Shown here piece by piece: positions 10,000 to 22,000 of a stretch of 64,000 bases of DNA. The notes under the pieces are model-generated. The model was given only the letters and a program-made list of their open reading frames with translations. It made no database searches and was not told where the DNA came from. The position numbers and the translations under genes are program-made. The stretch is from Hydrogenophilales bacterium. Lineage in GTDB: Bacteria > Pseudomonadota > Gammaproteobacteria > Burkholderiales > Thiobacillaceae. The DNA lies in assembly GCA_024636675.1 (NCBI GenBank), contig JAGXGM010000032.1, positions 45,941 to 109,940 of the forward strand. The letters are read 5' to 3'. Position 1 is the stretch's first letter. The number at the start of each line of letters is the position of its first letter.

Positions 10000-11348
10000 G
10001 GTTTGGGATTCGTCTCGCATCGGTGGGCTTTCTGTAATTTTTCAAGCAAACTGGATGCCAGATCGGGCGGCAGCGCGTCCCAGGCAAACCGCCAGGTCCA
10101 GTTGCCGTTGTCAGTGCCCGGCGTGTTCATGCGCGCCTCGGAACCCAGCCGCAACACGTCCTGCAGGGGCAGTACGGCCAGCGCGGCGCGACTTTGCAGC
10201 ACCGCATCGACCATTGCGTCCGGCACCGCATCGGGGTCGCTGACGCCCAGTTTCCACATCACATGCTGGCGTTCATGCTCGGGCCGCGTGCACCACCAGC
10301 CCAGCGTGGTGTCGTTGTCGTGCGTGCCGGTGTAGTACACGGTGTCGGGGTGCACGTTTTCGGGCTTGTGCGGATTGTCGGCGTGGTCGTCGAACGCGAA
10401 TTGCAGCACGGCCATGCCGGGCAGGCCGAACTGGTGGCGCATCTCGGTGACATCCGGGGTGATGATGCCAAGGTCCTCTGCCACCAGGGGCAGTTCGCCC
10501 ATTTCGTCGGCAATCGCCTGCAACAGCGCCGCACCCGGCGCCTTGACCCACTCGCCGTGGATGGCGGTGGGTTCTTGGGCAGGGATCACCCAGGCTGCCG
10601 CCAGGCCGCGAAAATGATCGATACGCAACAAATCGAACCACTCGAAGTGCGCGGCGAGCCGTGCCCGCCACCAGGCAAAGCCGTCGGCCTGCATGACTGC
10701 CCAGTTGTAGTGCGGATTGCCCCAGCGCTGCCCCGTTTCGGAAAAATAATCCGGCGGCACTCCCGACACCACCATGGGATGACCCGCGTCGTCCAACAGG
10801 AACAATCTGCGTTGCGCCCATACGTCGGCGCTGTCGTGGGCAACGAAAATCGGCATGTCGCCGAATAGCTGGATGCCGCGCGCCGTCGCCTGGGCGCGCA
10901 GTGCCTGCCACTGCACGGCGGCACGGTACTGTTCGGCCATTACAGCGTCCAGCTTGCCGGCGTGGGCGGCATCGAACCCGGCCAGCGTCTGCGCGTCGCG
11001 GTCGCGCAGCACGACCGGCCAGTCGGTCCAGGGCGCTCCGCCCTGCTCCGCCTTGATCACCATGAAGCGCGCGTAATCTTCCAGCCAATGCGTCTGCTGC
11101 CGGCGCCAGTCCGCAAACCCGCTCATATCCACCGGCGCGGCGGGAAACAGCGCGGGATTGACCGCAAATGCCGACGCGCACTGATAGGGCGACAGGCCGG
11201 TGAGCGGGATGCCCAGCGGCAGCATCTGCCACACGCAGACCCCCGCCGCCTGCAGGAAATCCAGCCAGCGTCCGGCATCGGCCAGGGTGCCGGACGGCAG
11301 CGAGGTCGGATGCAGCAACAGGCCGGCGCGGTGGGTGTCGAAATTCAT
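9996..11348 (-). CDS. malQ: 4-alpha-glucanotransferase (amylomaltase) MalQ
   Basis: MalQ transfers segments of alpha-1,4-glucan between chains and reshuffles malto-oligosaccharides (GH77). The 450-residue length is in the shorter bacterial/plant D-enzyme class. The sequence shows RAGLLLHPTSLPS at the start, FGDMPIFVAHDSADVW, the nucleophile Asp in LLRIDHFRG, the acid Glu in VAEDLGIITPDV and GTHDNDTTLGWW. AGGA lies about 7 bases before ATG 11348. Sitting inside the glycogen operon, it most likely recycles short glucans left by GlgP and the GH57 enzyme rather than serving maltose uptake, since no maltose transporter is nearby. Confidence 0.95.
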   Translation of the reverse strand: MNFDTHRAGLLLHPTSLPSGTLADAGRWLDFLQAAGVCVWQMLPLGIPLTGLSPYQCASAFAVNPALFPAAPVDMSGFADWRRQQTHWLEDYARFMVIKAEQGGAPWTDWPVVLRDRDAQTLAGFDAAHAGKLDAVMAEQYRAAVQWQALRAQATARGIQLFGDMPIFVAHDSADVWAQRRLFLLDDAGHPMVVSGVPPDYFSETGQRWGNPHYNWAVMQADGFAWWRARLAAHFEWFDLLRIDHFRGLAAAWVIPAQEPTAIHGEWVKAPGAALLQAIADEMGELPLVAEDLGIITPDVTEMRHQFGLPGMAVLQFAFDDHADNPHKPENVHPDTVYYTGTHDNDTTLGWWCTRPEHERQHVMWKLGVSDPDAVPDAMVDAVLQSRAALAVLPLQDVLRLGSEARMNTPGTDNGNWTWRFAWDALPPDLASSLLEKLQKAHRCETNPKP

Positions 11349-11381
11349 CCTAAATTCCTCGGCATTGAGATTCCAGGTCCA

Positions 11382-13106
11382 TCAGGCGTTCCTGCGCATG
11401 GTGCCGGCGTTTTCCACCCAGCCGCCGCCAGCGGACAGCGGCACGTCGAGCAGCGCGGGCGGCGCCACGCCGAGCAGGCGATACAGTTCGCGCAGCTGGG
11501 TGCGATACAACTGTTCGAAGTCGCTGACGCTGCCCGACGGGTTGTAGTCACCGAACCACCAGAACCAGTCTGAACCCTCACACACCGCGAGCTGACGGGT
11601 GGCCAGCGCCAGCTGGTCGGTGTTCAGTTTGCCGGCGGCCACCACGCTGTCGTAGGCCTTTTTGGCGGCGACCAGATAGTCCCAGCCACGGTTCTTGTCG
11701 TCCGATCCGATCCAGGTCGAGAAGCTGCCGTAGACCCAACTGCCGGCCGCCAGCCGCTTCATGGCCCTGGCCGGCGCGTGCGCGGCCTGCTCGGCGAAGG
11801 TGCCGACCTTGAGGGTGGGGTGGCTGGACAGCGTCGCGTAGAGCGCGTCCAGGAAATGGTGGCCGTTGTCGGGGTAGTACTCCCAAGCGTTTTCGCCGTC
11901 GAGAATGACCGATACCACATGACGGGAGGCATCCTTGTCAAAAAAAGTAGCGATGTTCTCCAGATGCTGGACGAAGTCACCCACCGCATCGTCGGCATGC
12001 CAGTCGCTGTACTTGAAGCCGATCAGGTCCGACAGGCCGTCGTCGCGGAAAAACACCCGGGGCTTGAGGCCGTCGATGCGCACGGGCGAGAACAGCGCGT
12101 GCTTGCCCTGTATCTCCTCTTCCGGACACCCCGACTTGACGCAACTGTTGCGCCACACGCCCTCGCCCGAAGCGGTCCAGGAAAACCCCATTGCGTCGAG
12201 CTGAGCCAGAGCATCCTCGCTCACCCCGCCTTCGGACAGCCACACGCCCGCCGGCCGGATACCGAAATAGCGCTCGAACACCTCGACACCATGCTGCAGA
12301 TGCCAGCGTGAACGCTCCGCCCCGCCGGGGTAGGCGGGCGCATCGGGAACGGGAACGTCGGGCAATGCGTCGCGCAGATTGCCGAAGTCGTTCAAGAGCG
12401 GCACGATGGGATGGCCGTAGGGCGTCATCGACAGTTCGACCTGGCCGCGCTCGGCGAGCGCCCGGTAACGCGGAATCAGCCCGGCGATGCAACGCTGTAT
12501 CAGGTGCAACAATTCATGGCGGTCGGCCGCAGAGAAGCCTTTTTCCTGCGTCATCAACCGCTGCGCCAGCGGCAGTTGCCTGAGCGAGTGCCCCAGCCAG
12601 GCGAGGTGATACCAGGTCAACAGATCAAGAAAATACTGCTCGGACAGGTAGCCCAGATGCCCATGCAGGTCGGCGCTGTCCACGGCGCCCGCATCGCTGG
12701 TGCCGATCATGCGCAACAGCCGATGAAACGCGGGATAGGGATGGATCATGCGCGGCGCATGGCAGCGCTGGCAATCCTCAACGATGCGCTGGCGACTGTC
12801 GACATCCGACGGGATGCGCTCGACGCCGGACAGCAGATTCAGCATGTGGTCCTGAGTGGGCTTGCCGTGCTTCAACAGCACATCGAGCTGCTGTGCGTAG
12901 TCATCCAGCTGCTCCAGCAGCACCGGCGCGAAATTCACCACCACGCGCATCAAGGGATAGCGCTCCAGATGCGCGGCCATGTCGCTGTAGTCCTTGATGC
13001 CATGCAGGTACACCCAGGGCAGGTGATACGCGCCCTTGAGGCCTTCGCGGTAATACGGCTGGTGCATATGCCAGCACAGCACCACGTTGAGTGGCTTAGC
13101 CGTCAT
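11382..13106 (-). CDS. Glycoside hydrolase family 57 protein
   Basis: This 574-residue protein has the GH57 signature blocks: HMHQPYY near the N-terminus, [10 protein letters not shown], the nucleophile-type block [14 protein letters not shown] with its conserved Glu, and [12 protein letters not shown] with the conserved Asp. GH57 members act on alpha-glucans as amylases, 4-alpha-glucanotransferases or branching enzymes. Family membership is clear, but the exact reaction cannot be told from sequence. The start is ATG 13106 (MTAKPLNVV), which overlaps the glgC stop by 11 bases. The frame is open to 13142, but the extra residues are inside glgC. Position between glgC and malQ implies a role in glycogen turnover or remodelling. 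Confidence 0.88.
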   Translation of the reverse strand: MTAKPLNVVLCWHMHQPYYREGLKGAYHLPWVYLHGIKDYSDMAAHLERYPLMRVVVNFAPVLLEQLDDYAQQLDVLLKHGKPTQDHMLNLLSGVERIPSDVDSRQRIVEDCQRCHAPRMIHPYPAFHRLLRMIGTSDAGAVDSADLHGHLGYLSEQYFLDLLTWYHLAWLGHSLRQLPLAQRLMTQEKGFSAADRHELLHLIQRCIAGLIPRYRALAERGQVELSMTPYGHPIVPLLNDFGNLRDALPDVPVPDAPAYPGGAERSRWHLQHGVEVFERYFGIRPAGVWLSEGGVSEDALAQLDAMGFSWTASGEGVWRNSCVKSGCPEEEIQGKHALFSPVRIDGLKPRVFFRDDGLSDLIGFKYSDWHADDAVGDFVQHLENIATFFDKDASRHVVSVILDGENAWEYYPDNGHHFLDALYATLSSHPTLKVGTFAEQAAHAPARAMKRLAAGSWVYGSFSTWIGSDDKNRGWDYLVAAKKAYDSVVAAGKLNTDQLALATRQLAVCEGSDWFWWFGDYNPSGSVSDFEQLYRTQLRELYRLLGVAPPALLDVPLSAGGGWVENAGTMRRNA

Positions 13107-14415
13107 AGTCGTTCTGCAGTCTCGCGTACAGATTCTGGCCAAGCATTGCCGGCGTCACCAGGGTGATGCCTTCCTTGGTCACGTGAAAGCGCTTGGCGTC
13201 CTCCACCGGATCCTCGCCGATCACCGTGCCGTCTTCGATCACGCACCCCTTGTCGATGATGGCGCGGCTGATGCGGCAATGGCTGCCGATACTGACCTTG
13301 GGCAGGATCACGCTGTCCTTGATCAGGCTGTAGTTTTCCACCGTGGTGGCGAAAAAAAGCACCGAGCGTTTGACCCGCGCGCCCGACAGGATGCAGCCGC
13401 CGGCGATCAGCGAATCGATCGCCTCGCCGCGCCGCCCCTCGTCGTCGAGGATGAACTTGGCGGGCGGGTATTGCGGCTGGTAGGTCCAGATCGGCCAGTC
13501 GCGGTTGTACAGGTTGAGCTCGGGCTCGACCGAGCACAGCTCCATGTTGGTCTGCCAGTAGGAATACAGCGTCCCCACGTCGCGCCAGTAGGCCGGCAGC
13601 CCCTCCTTGTCGCGGAAAGGGAAAGCCATCGCACGGGCTTCGCCGATGTTGTCGGGAATGATGTTCTTGCCGAAGTCGTGGGCAGATTGAGAATTGCTGG
13701 CATCGTCGATCAGCGTTTTGTAGAGAAAGTCCTTGGAGAAAATGTAAATCCCCATCGATACCAGCGTGATGCCCGGTTTGCCGGGAATGCTGTCGGGTTG
13801 TGCGGGCTTTTCGGTGAATCGGGTAATGCGCATGTCCTCGTCCACCGTCATCACGCCGAATGCGCTCGCCTCGGCCGCCGGCACCTCGATGCTGCCGACG
13901 GTGAAATCCGCGCCGGTCTGCACGTGATAGAGCAGCATTTCCGAGTAATCCATGGTGTAAACGTGGTCGCCGCCCAGCACCAGCACATACTCCGGGTGGT
14001 GGCGCTGCATGATGTCGATGTTCTGGAACAGCGCATCGGCGGTGCCCTGGTACCACTCCTTCTTGTTGGTACGCTGCTGCGCCGGCAGGATTTCCACGAA
14101 CTCGCCGATCTCGGCGCGCATGAAACCCCACGCACGCTGCAGGTGGCGAATCAGCGAATGCGACTTGTACTGGGTAAGCACGCCGATGCGGCGGATGCCC
14201 GAGTTGACGCAGTTCGATAGCGTGAAGTCGATGATGCGGTACTTGCCGCCGATCGGCACCGCCGGCTTGGCGCGCCAGGCAGTCAGGTCCTTCAGCCGTG
14301 ATCCCTCGCCACCCGCCAGCACAAGTGCCAGCGTCCGGCGCGTAAGGTCGGTCGCGATCTTGGGCTCGGTGTAATAGCGATAAAGCCGCGTCTGTTCTTC
14401 CTTGGTAATGGTCAT
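13096..14415 (-). CDS. glgC: Glucose-1-phosphate adenylyltransferase GlgC
   Basis: GlgC makes ADP-glucose from glucose 1-phosphate and ATP and is usually the regulated step of bacterial glycogen synthesis. The 439-residue protein carries the nucleotide-binding [13 protein letters not shown] loop near the N-terminus, the RIIDFTLSN block and a C-terminal left-handed beta-helix region with repeating hydrophobic hexads ([19 protein letters not shown]). ATG 14415 is chosen because AGGAG lies 6 bases upstream and it gives the usual [10 protein letters not shown] start. The 28 extra upstream codons are unsupported. The C-terminus overlaps the GH57 start by 11 bases. Allosteric control by glycolytic intermediates is known for the family, not shown here. 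Confidence 0.96.
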   Translation of the reverse strand: MTITKEEQTRLYRYYTEPKIATDLTRRTLALVLAGGEGSRLKDLTAWRAKPAVPIGGKYRIIDFTLSNCVNSGIRRIGVLTQYKSHSLIRHLQRAWGFMRAEIGEFVEILPAQQRTNKKEWYQGTADALFQNIDIMQRHHPEYVLVLGGDHVYTMDYSEMLLYHVQTGADFTVGSIEVPAAEASAFGVMTVDEDMRITRFTEKPAQPDSIPGKPGITLVSMGIYIFSKDFLYKTLIDDASNSQSAHDFGKNIIPDNIGEARAMAFPFRDKEGLPAYWRDVGTLYSYWQTNMELCSVEPELNLYNRDWPIWTYQPQYPPAKFILDDEGRRGEAIDSLIAGGCILSGARVKRSVLFFATTVENYSLIKDSVILPKVSIGSHCRISRAIIDKGCVIEDGTVIGEDPVEDAKRFHVTKEGITLVTPAMLGQNLYARLQNDYDG

Positions 14416-14467
14416 GCCCGCTCCTGGTTGCGCTGGTCTGGAATGAAAGGTGATTGGATATGATCGA

Positions 14468-15436
14468 TCAAGGCGTGGCAAACCCGGTTGCGATTGCACC
14501 CTGTACGCCCAGCCGGTTGTTGGTGATCAGAAGAATCGGGGTGCGCTCGGCGACTCCGCGCATGCGCCCCTTGTCGGCGGCTGCAGCCATGAAGCGTGGC
14601 GACTGCATGCGCTCCCGCAGATGAACGGCGATGCCGCCCGCAACGTACAAACCGCCGCGCGGCTGGTAGAGCAGCGCCACATTGCCGATCCATGATCCAT
14701 ATAAATCGATGAACAGGTCGAGCGCGGCCCCGGCAGCAGAATCGCCGGCCTCGGCGCGGTCGACCAGCGCGGCACCGTCGACCGGATCGTCGGGCAGCGC
14801 GGCATGCTGTTCGGTACAACAGAAACGGTACAGGTCGTTCATCGCCAATCCCGACACCGCCCGCTCCCACGATACATGGCCATAGGACGGGCGCAATTGT
14901 TCCAGCAAACGTTGCTGCTGCGCATTGGCCGGCCCGAAGTCGACATGCCCGCCTTCGCTGGCGAAGCTGCGATAGCGACCATTGGCATCGGCCAGCATGA
15001 AAGCCAGTCCCAACCCGGTGCCGGCGCCGGTGATGGCGCGCACGCCACCTGTCTCGGTCGGCTGCGGATTGAGCGTAATCACGTCGGCGTCAGTCAGCGT
15101 CGCCACACCGGCGGCGGCGGCCTGGAAGTCGTTGATAAAGCGGACATAATCAATGCCGAGCGAAGCGCGCATGTCAGCGGCTGACAGCGTCCAGTCCAGG
15201 TTGGTGAGGGTGGCGCGCTGCGCGTCGAGCGGCCCCGGCAGTGCCAGCAACAGACGGTCCGGCCTTTTTGTCAGCTTCGAATCGGCGATGAACTGGCGAA
15301 TCAGGTCGTCCGCCGTTGCGAATGCCGCACTCGGATACACCTGTTCGAAACGCAACTGCTGGACGCCGTCCGGTTCGCCCGTCATCCACGCCAGCCAGCT
15401 CTTGGTTCCGCCGATATCGCCTGCAATGAGATCCAT
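14468..15436 (-). CDS. glk: Glucokinase (ROK-unrelated Glk type)
   Basis: Glk phosphorylates free glucose with ATP to glucose 6-phosphate. The 322-residue product matches the proteobacterial Glk family in length and has the phosphate-binding [12 protein letters not shown] block at residues 6-17, the substrate segment [12 protein letters not shown] and the nucleotide-binding [12 protein letters not shown]. The ATG lies 10 bases after the pgi stop. In this operon it would recover free glucose released by MalQ or the GH57 enzyme and return it to the hexose-phosphate pool next to Pgi. Confidence 0.93.
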   Translation of the reverse strand: MDLIAGDIGGTKSWLAWMTGEPDGVQQLRFEQVYPSAAFATADDLIRQFIADSKLTKRPDRLLLALPGPLDAQRATLTNLDWTLSAADMRASLGIDYVRFINDFQAAAAGVATLTDADVITLNPQPTETGGVRAITGAGTGLGLAFMLADANGRYRSFASEGGHVDFGPANAQQQRLLEQLRPSYGHVSWERAVSGLAMNDLYRFCCTEQHAALPDDPVDGAALVDRAEAGDSAAGAALDLFIDLYGSWIGNVALLYQPRGGLYVAGGIAVHLRERMQSPRFMAAAADKGRMRGVAERTPILLITNNRLGVQGAIATGFATP

Positions 15437-15446
15437 AAGCGAATTA

Positions 15447-17138
15447 TCAGCCAGTCGTGCGCTGGCGTATGCACCGGTACTGATTGATCAGCGAATTGGT
15501 CGAGGCGTCGTGGCTGGACACCATCGCGTCGGCATGCAGTTCTGGCAGGATGCGGCGAGCGAGCTGTTTGCCGAGTTCCACCCCCCATTGGTCGTATGAG
15601 TTCAGATTCCAGATCACGCCCTGCACGAAGATCTTGTGCTCGTAGAGCGCAATCAGCATGCCCAGGGTGTGCGGCGTGAGCGTCTGCAGCAGGATCGCAT
15701 TGCTGGGATGGTTGCCGTCGAATACCTTGTGCTGCACGAACGCGCCGGCCTGGCTCGACTCCGAGCCTCCTTCAAGCGAGCCCATTTCAAGCTGCGTCTC
15801 CTCGCGCGTGCGACCGCGCATCAGCGCCTCGGTCTGCGCCAGGACGTTGGCGATCAGGATGTCGTGATGTTCCTGCAATTCGGTCGGCGGCTCGAGCGAG
15901 ACGATAAAGTCGGCCGGGACCAGCCGGGTGCCCTGGTGCAGCAACTGGTAGAACGCGTGCTGGCCGTTGATGCCGGTTGCGCCCCAGATGATGGGGCCGG
16001 TGGCGTAATCCACCCCCTTGCCGTCGCGATCGACCGACTTGCCGTTGCTTTCCATGTCGGCCTGCTGCAGATAGGCGGGCAGGCTGCGCAGGGCGTGGTC
16101 GTAAGGCAGGATGGCCTGCGATTGTGCGCCGAAAAAATTGTTGTACCAGACGCCCAGCAGCGCCAGGATCACCGGCATGTTCTGATCGGGCGGCGCCTCG
16201 CGAAAATGCGCGTCCATCGCGTGCGCGCCGGCCAGCATTTCGATGAAGCGCTCAGCCCCCACCGCCAGCATGATCGGCAGCCCGATCGCCGACCACAGCG
16301 AATAGCGCCCACCCACCCAGTCCCAGAATTCGAACATGTTGGCGGGGTCGATGCCGAAGGCCGTCACCGCCTCGCGGTTGGTCGACACCGCGACAAAGTG
16401 CCTGGCGATGTGGCCGTCTTCCTGCGCCTGCGCCAGAAACCAGGTACGCGCATAGTGCGCGTTGGTCATCGTTTCCTGCGTGGTGAAGGTTTTCGACGCC
16501 ACGATGAACAGCGTGGTTGCAGGATTCAGCGATTCCAGCGCCGCCTTCACATGGGCGCCGTCGATATTGGAAATGAAATGCAGCTTCATCTGCGGGTGGC
16601 GATAAGGCGCCAGCGCCTGGACCGCCATCTGCGGCCCCAGGTCGGAGCCGCCGATGCCGATGTTGACCACGTCGGTGATCCGTTCGCCACTGTAGCCGCG
16701 CCATTCGCCGCTGCGCACCTGCCCGGCAAACGCACCCATCTTTTCGATCACCGCGTTGACCTTCGGCATCACATCCTCGCCGTCGACTATCACCGGATGA
16801 TTGCCGCGGTTGCGTAGCGCCACATGCAGCACCGCGCGGTTTTCAGTGTTGTTGATCTTCTCGCCGCCGAACATGCGCCCGCGCCAGCCCGTCACATCCG
16901 CTTCTTCGGCCAGTTGCATGAGCAGGCGCATGGTTTCGTCGGTGATGCGGTTTTTCGAGTAATCCAGCAGCACATCGCCTACCTGCAGCGAAAACCGTTC
17001 GGCGCGGGCCGGGTCGGCAGCAAACAGGTCGCGCATGTGCGTCGACGCCATCTGCGTCCGGTGCGTCTGCAGCACGCGAGACACCGGCCAAGGCAACGCG
17101 CCCGACTCGCCGCCAAATTTCTCTACATATAAAGGCAT
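15447..17138 (-). CDS. pgi: Glucose-6-phosphate isomerase Pgi
   Basis: Pgi interconverts glucose 6-phosphate and fructose 6-phosphate. The 563-residue protein has [15 protein letters not shown] in the phosphate-binding region, the family signature [16 protein letters not shown], the catalytic Glu region near MESNGKSV, the His region [13 protein letters not shown] and the C-terminal Lys region [12 protein letters not shown] 17138 is chosen over an upstream start because GGAGG stands 6 bases before it. It is the first protein gene of the glycogen operon, downstream of tRNA-Leu on the same strand. A perfect 7-base inverted repeat lies just before its ribosome site. Confidence 0.97.
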   Translation of the reverse strand: MPLYVEKFGGESGALPWPVSRVLQTHRTQMASTHMRDLFAADPARAERFSLQVGDVLLDYSKNRITDETMRLLMQLAEEADVTGWRGRMFGGEKINNTENRAVLHVALRNRGNHPVIVDGEDVMPKVNAVIEKMGAFAGQVRSGEWRGYSGERITDVVNIGIGGSDLGPQMAVQALAPYRHPQMKLHFISNIDGAHVKAALESLNPATTLFIVASKTFTTQETMTNAHYARTWFLAQAQEDGHIARHFVAVSTNREAVTAFGIDPANMFEFWDWVGGRYSLWSAIGLPIMLAVGAERFIEMLAGAHAMDAHFREAPPDQNMPVILALLGVWYNNFFGAQSQAILPYDHALRSLPAYLQQADMESNGKSVDRDGKGVDYATGPIIWGATGINGQHAFYQLLHQGTRLVPADFIVSLEPPTELQEHHDILIANVLAQTEALMRGRTREETQLEMGSLEGGSESSQAGAFVQHKVFDGNHPSNAILLQTLTPHTLGMLIALYEHKIFVQGVIWNLNSYDQWGVELGKQLARRILPELHADAMVSSHDASTNSLINQYRCIRQRTTG

Positions 17139-17154
17139 TCCTATCCTCCCATTC

Positions 17155-17176
17155 AACGACAACATCCGCTGTCGTT
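17155..17176 (-). promoter_or_regulatory. Inverted repeat in the pgi leader
   Basis: Perfect arms AACGACA (17155-17161) and TGTCGTT (17170-17176) flank an 8-base centre about 8 bases before the pgi Shine-Dalgarno. It may be an operator half-site pair or a small leader hairpin at the head of the glycogen operon. No protein can be assigned to it. No clear sigma-70 promoter was seen in the rest of the 270-base gap up to tRNA-Leu. Confidence 0.3.
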
Positions 17177-17408
17177 CAGCTGTTATCTAGCAACGCCTGT
17201 GCCACACACATCCGCTCCAATGTATGCCATCGCAAACCCTATTGAAGACCGGTGAAGCCTTGATGACAAGGCCATGAGCGCACCCAGTCAATGCAGGCTC
17301 CATCTTCTTTAAGCGTAGGGCAGAAATGATCACAATGCACCCAAATAGTGCCGCAACTACAGGACGGTGCCTATAGCACCTGAAGGGAAATCCTGAAAGA
17401 AAACTGAT

Positions 17409-17495
17409 TGGTGCCGGGAGGGGGACTCGAACCCCCACACTGTTACCAGCGGCGGATTTTGAATCCGCTGCGTCTACCGATTCCGCCATCCCGGC
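17409..17495 (-). tRNA. tRNA-Leu (anticodon CAA)
   Basis: The minus strand folds as an 87-base type II tRNA with the CCA end encoded. Acceptor strands GCCGGGA and TCCCGGC pair. The anticodon stem GCGGA/TCCGC holds the loop TTCAAAA with CAA at positions 34-36, reading UUG. A long variable arm and a T-arm (GTTCGAGTC) follow. A run of in-frame codons across it, extending to 17537, is a false protein. Confidence 0.96.
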
Positions 17496-17500
17496 AAGGG

Positions 17501-17520
17501 CCGAACGCGAACGCGTTCGG
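17501..17520. repeat. Perfect 9-base palindrome before tRNA-Leu
   Basis: CCGAACGCG and its inverted copy CGCGTTCGG are separated by two A residues. The palindrome starts 5 bases upstream of the tRNA-Leu 5' end and downstream of its promoter, so it would form a hairpin in the 5' leader of the pre-tRNA or act as a binding site. Confidence 0.55.
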
Positions 17521-17535
17521 CGACAGAAGCCGCGC

Positions 17536-17565
17536 ATTATCGCCGAATCAGGCGCCCTGCCGCAA
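17536..17565 (-). promoter_or_regulatory. Promoter of tRNA-Leu
   Basis: On the minus strand TTGCGG (17560-17565) and GATAAT (17536-17541) are separated by 18 bases, a fair sigma-70 match, about 40 bases before the tRNA. It overlaps the region of the divergent queA promoter. Confidence 0.55.
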
Positions 17566-17574
17566 GGCGACGGC

Positions 17575-17580
17575 TATAAT
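17575..17580 (+). promoter_or_regulatory. -10 element of queA, giving a nearly leaderless mRNA
   Basis: A perfect TATAAT ends 8 bases before the queA ATG. Transcription would start at or within a couple of bases of the start codon, and no Shine-Dalgarno is present. No good -35 hexamer is visible. Confidence 0.5.
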
Positions 17581-17588
17581 CGCGCCCC

Positions 17589-19729
<2,141 letters not shown>

Positions 19730-19774
19730 AATCGCACGGTTTTAATTTATCTGTTCCGACTTGGAGTTTTATCC

Positions 19775-20092
19775 ATGATTTCTCTTGCCCACGCGCAATC
19801 TGCCGCAGCGCCCTCCGCTGGTTTCACCGACTTCCTGCCGCTGATCATCATCTTCATCCTGTTCTGGTTCATGCTCATCCGGCCGCAGATGAAGCGCGCC
19901 AAGGAACAGAAAAAGATGCTGTCTGAAATACAAAAAGGCGATGAAGTCATCACCGCCAGCGGCCAGGTCGGCAAGGTCGCCAAGATTGGCGAACAATACA
20001 TGTCGCTGGAAATCGCCGACGGCGTGATCACCCACGTACAGAAGCAGTCGATCCAGACTCTGCTGCCCAAGGGCACCATCAAAGGCCTGTGA
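19775..20092 (+). CDS. yajC: Sec translocon accessory protein YajC
   Basis: YajC is a small inner-membrane subunit that associates with SecDF and SecYEG in protein export. The 105-residue protein has one transmembrane helix at about residues 17-36 (FLPLIIIFILFWFMLI), then a basic cytoplasmic stretch and the beta-rich domain with GDEVITASGQVGKVAKI. ATG 19775 is preceded by GGAG at normal distance. It stands before secD and secF as in most relatives. The 84 bases to secD are occupied by an inverted heptad-repeat element. Confidence 0.95.
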   Translation: MISLAHAQSAAAPSAGFTDFLPLIIIFILFWFMLIRPQMKRAKEQKKMLSEIQKGDEVITASGQVGKVAKIGEQYMSLEIADGVITHVQKQSIQTLLPKGTIKGL

Positions 20093-20098
20093 GGTGAA

Positions 20099-20170
20099 AG
20101 AGGTGAGGCGTCAGGCATCCGCGCCCACCGTCGCTCCCCTCCTCACCCCTCTCCCCTAACGCCTAACCCT
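20099..20170. repeat. Inverted heptad-repeat element B (yajC/secD gap)
   Basis: Arms 20103-20115 and 20155-20167 pair at 11 of 13 positions. The left half reads as 7-base steps AGGCGTC-AGGCATC. The complement of the right half reads AGGCGTT-AGGGGAG and continues with AGGGGTG. The element begins 6 bases after the yajC stop and ends 9 bases before the secD ATG, leaving no room for a Shine-Dalgarno. Confidence 0.6.
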
Positions 20171-20176
20171 TAAAAA

Positions 20177-21991
20177 ATGAACCGCTTCCCGCTCTGGAAA
20201 TATGCGCTCATCGGCTTCACGCTGGTGGCCGCCTTCCTCTACGCCCTGCCCAACTTTTTTGGGCAGACCCCGGCAGTGCAGGTGTCCCCGGTGCGCACGC
20301 TCGAAAAGGCCGACCCCACGCTGCTGGCCAAGGTGGAGTCATTGCTCAAGGCATCCAGCGTGTCTTACAACGGAGTCGAGCTGGCGGACAACAGCATCAA
20401 GGCGCGCTTTGCCAGCACCGATCTGCAGATCAAGGCCAAGGATGTGCTGGAGAGCGGCCTGGGTGAGCGTTATACGGTGGCGCTCAATCTGCTGCCGGCC
20501 TCGCCAGCCTGGCTGTCGGCGATCAGCGCGTTGCCAATGAATCTCGGCCTGGATTTGCGTGGCGGTGTGCATTTTCTCCTTGAAGTCGACATGAAGGCCG
20601 CGCTGGAAAAGGCGGCCATCCGCTACCAGAACGAATTCCGCACTGAGCTGCGTAGCGACAAGATCCGCTACGGCCGCATCAGCCGCGAGGGCGATGCCGT
20701 CACCGTGCATTTCGCGACGCGCGACCAGCGCGACGCTGCGATCAACAAACTGGGTACGGCGTTCACCGACCTCGCCTATACCGCTGACGACCAGGCTGAA
20801 GCCTTCACCCTGACCGCACGACTCAAGCCGGAAGCCGAAAAGCAAATTCAGGAATTTGCCCTGCAGCAGAACATCACCACCTTGCGCAATCGCGTCAACG
20901 AACTTGGCGTCGCCGAGCCGGTGATCCAGCAGCAGGGTGCCAACCGCGTCGTGGTCCAGTTGCCCGGCGTGCAGGATACCGCCAAGGCCAAGGACATTCT
21001 TGGCCGCACCGCCACGCTGGAAATCCGCATGGTGGACGAACAGGCGGATCCGCAGGCCCTGGAACAGGGGCAGGCACCGTTCGGCACGGAAATTGTACCC
21101 ACCCGGGAGGGCTCGCTGATCGCGGTAGAAAAGGATGTGGTGCTGACCGGCGACTCGATCACCAACGCCACGCCGGGCTTTGACAACACCAGCGGCCAGG
21201 CCGCAGTCCACATCAGTCTGGACGGCAAGGGCGCACGTATCTTCAAGGACGTGACGCGCGAAAACGTCAACAAGCGCATGGCGATCCTGCTGATCGAAAA
21301 GGGTCGCGCCGAAGCCATCACGGCGCCGGTGATCCGCGAGGAAATCGGCGGGGGCCGGGTGCAGGTCACCGGCATGGAGTCGGCGCAGGAAGCCTCCGAC
21401 GTCGCCCTGCTGCTGCGCGCCGGCGCGCTCGCCGCGCCGATGCAGATCATCGAGGAACGCACCGTAGGCCCCAGCATGGGCGCTGAAAACATTGCCAAGG
21501 GCTTCAATGCCAACATCTGGGGCTTCATCGCCGTGGTGATATTCATCACCTTTTACTACCGCGTGTTCGGCCTGTTTTCATCGATTGCACTGGCAATCAA
21601 CGGCTTCTTCCTGGTTGCACTGCTGTCGCTGCTGCAAGCCACGCTTACCCTGCCCGGCATGGCTGCGATCGCGCTCACCCTCGGCATGGCGATCGACGCC
21701 AACGTTCTGATCAACGAGCGTATTCGGGAAGAGCTGCGCAATGGCGCTACCCCGCAGGCGGCGATCAGCGCCGGTTACGAACGCGCCTGGGGTACGATTC
21801 TGGATGCCAACATCACCACCCTGATCGCCGGCTTCTCGCTGTTCTGGCTCGGCTCGGGCCCGGTTCGCGGCTTTGCCGTGGTGCTGTGCCTCGGCATTCT
21901 CACCTCCATGTTCAGCGCCGTGACCGTTTCGCGCGCGATGGCCAACCTCACGTATGGGCGTCAGGCGCGCCTGGCGAAACTCTCGATTTAA
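20177..21991 (+). CDS. secD: Protein translocase subunit SecD
   Basis: SecD with SecF pulls exported proteins across the inner membrane using the proton gradient. The 604-residue protein has an N-terminal membrane helix (about residues 9-28), a large periplasmic P1 domain including the conserved LGLDLRGGVHFLLEVD segment, and five helices in the C-terminal third with the SecD/SecF signature (LTLGMAIDANVLINERIREE). No Shine-Dalgarno precedes ATG 20177, where repeat element B ends instead. secF follows after 9 bases. Confidence 0.97.
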   Translation: MNRFPLWKYALIGFTLVAAFLYALPNFFGQTPAVQVSPVRTLEKADPTLLAKVESLLKASSVSYNGVELADNSIKARFASTDLQIKAKDVLESGLGERYTVALNLLPASPAWLSAISALPMNLGLDLRGGVHFLLEVDMKAALEKAAIRYQNEFRTELRSDKIRYGRISREGDAVTVHFATRDQRDAAINKLGTAFTDLAYTADDQAEAFTLTARLKPEAEKQIQEFALQQNITTLRNRVNELGVAEPVIQQQGANRVVVQLPGVQDTAKAKDILGRTATLEIRMVDEQADPQALEQGQAPFGTEIVPTREGSLIAVEKDVVLTGDSITNATPGFDNTSGQAAVHISLDGKGARIFKDVTRENVNKRMAILLIEKGRAEAITAPVIREEIGGGRVQVTGMESAQEASDVALLLRAGALAAPMQIIEERTVGPSMGAENIAKGFNANIWGFIAVVIFITFYYRVFGLFSSIALAINGFFLVALLSLLQATLTLPGMAAIALTLGMAIDANVLINERIREELRNGATPQAAISAGYERAWGTILDANITTLIAGFSLFWLGSGPVRGFAVVLCLGILTSMFSAVTVSRAMANLTYGRQARLAKLSI

Positions 21992-22000
21992 GGCCCGACC

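Noticed and set aside
17187..17537. A 116-codon frame translating tRNA-Leu and its flanks
   Set aside because: It reads through the tRNA itself and yields the well-known false peptide AESVDAADSKSAAGNSVGVR. The tRNA fold explains the sequence.
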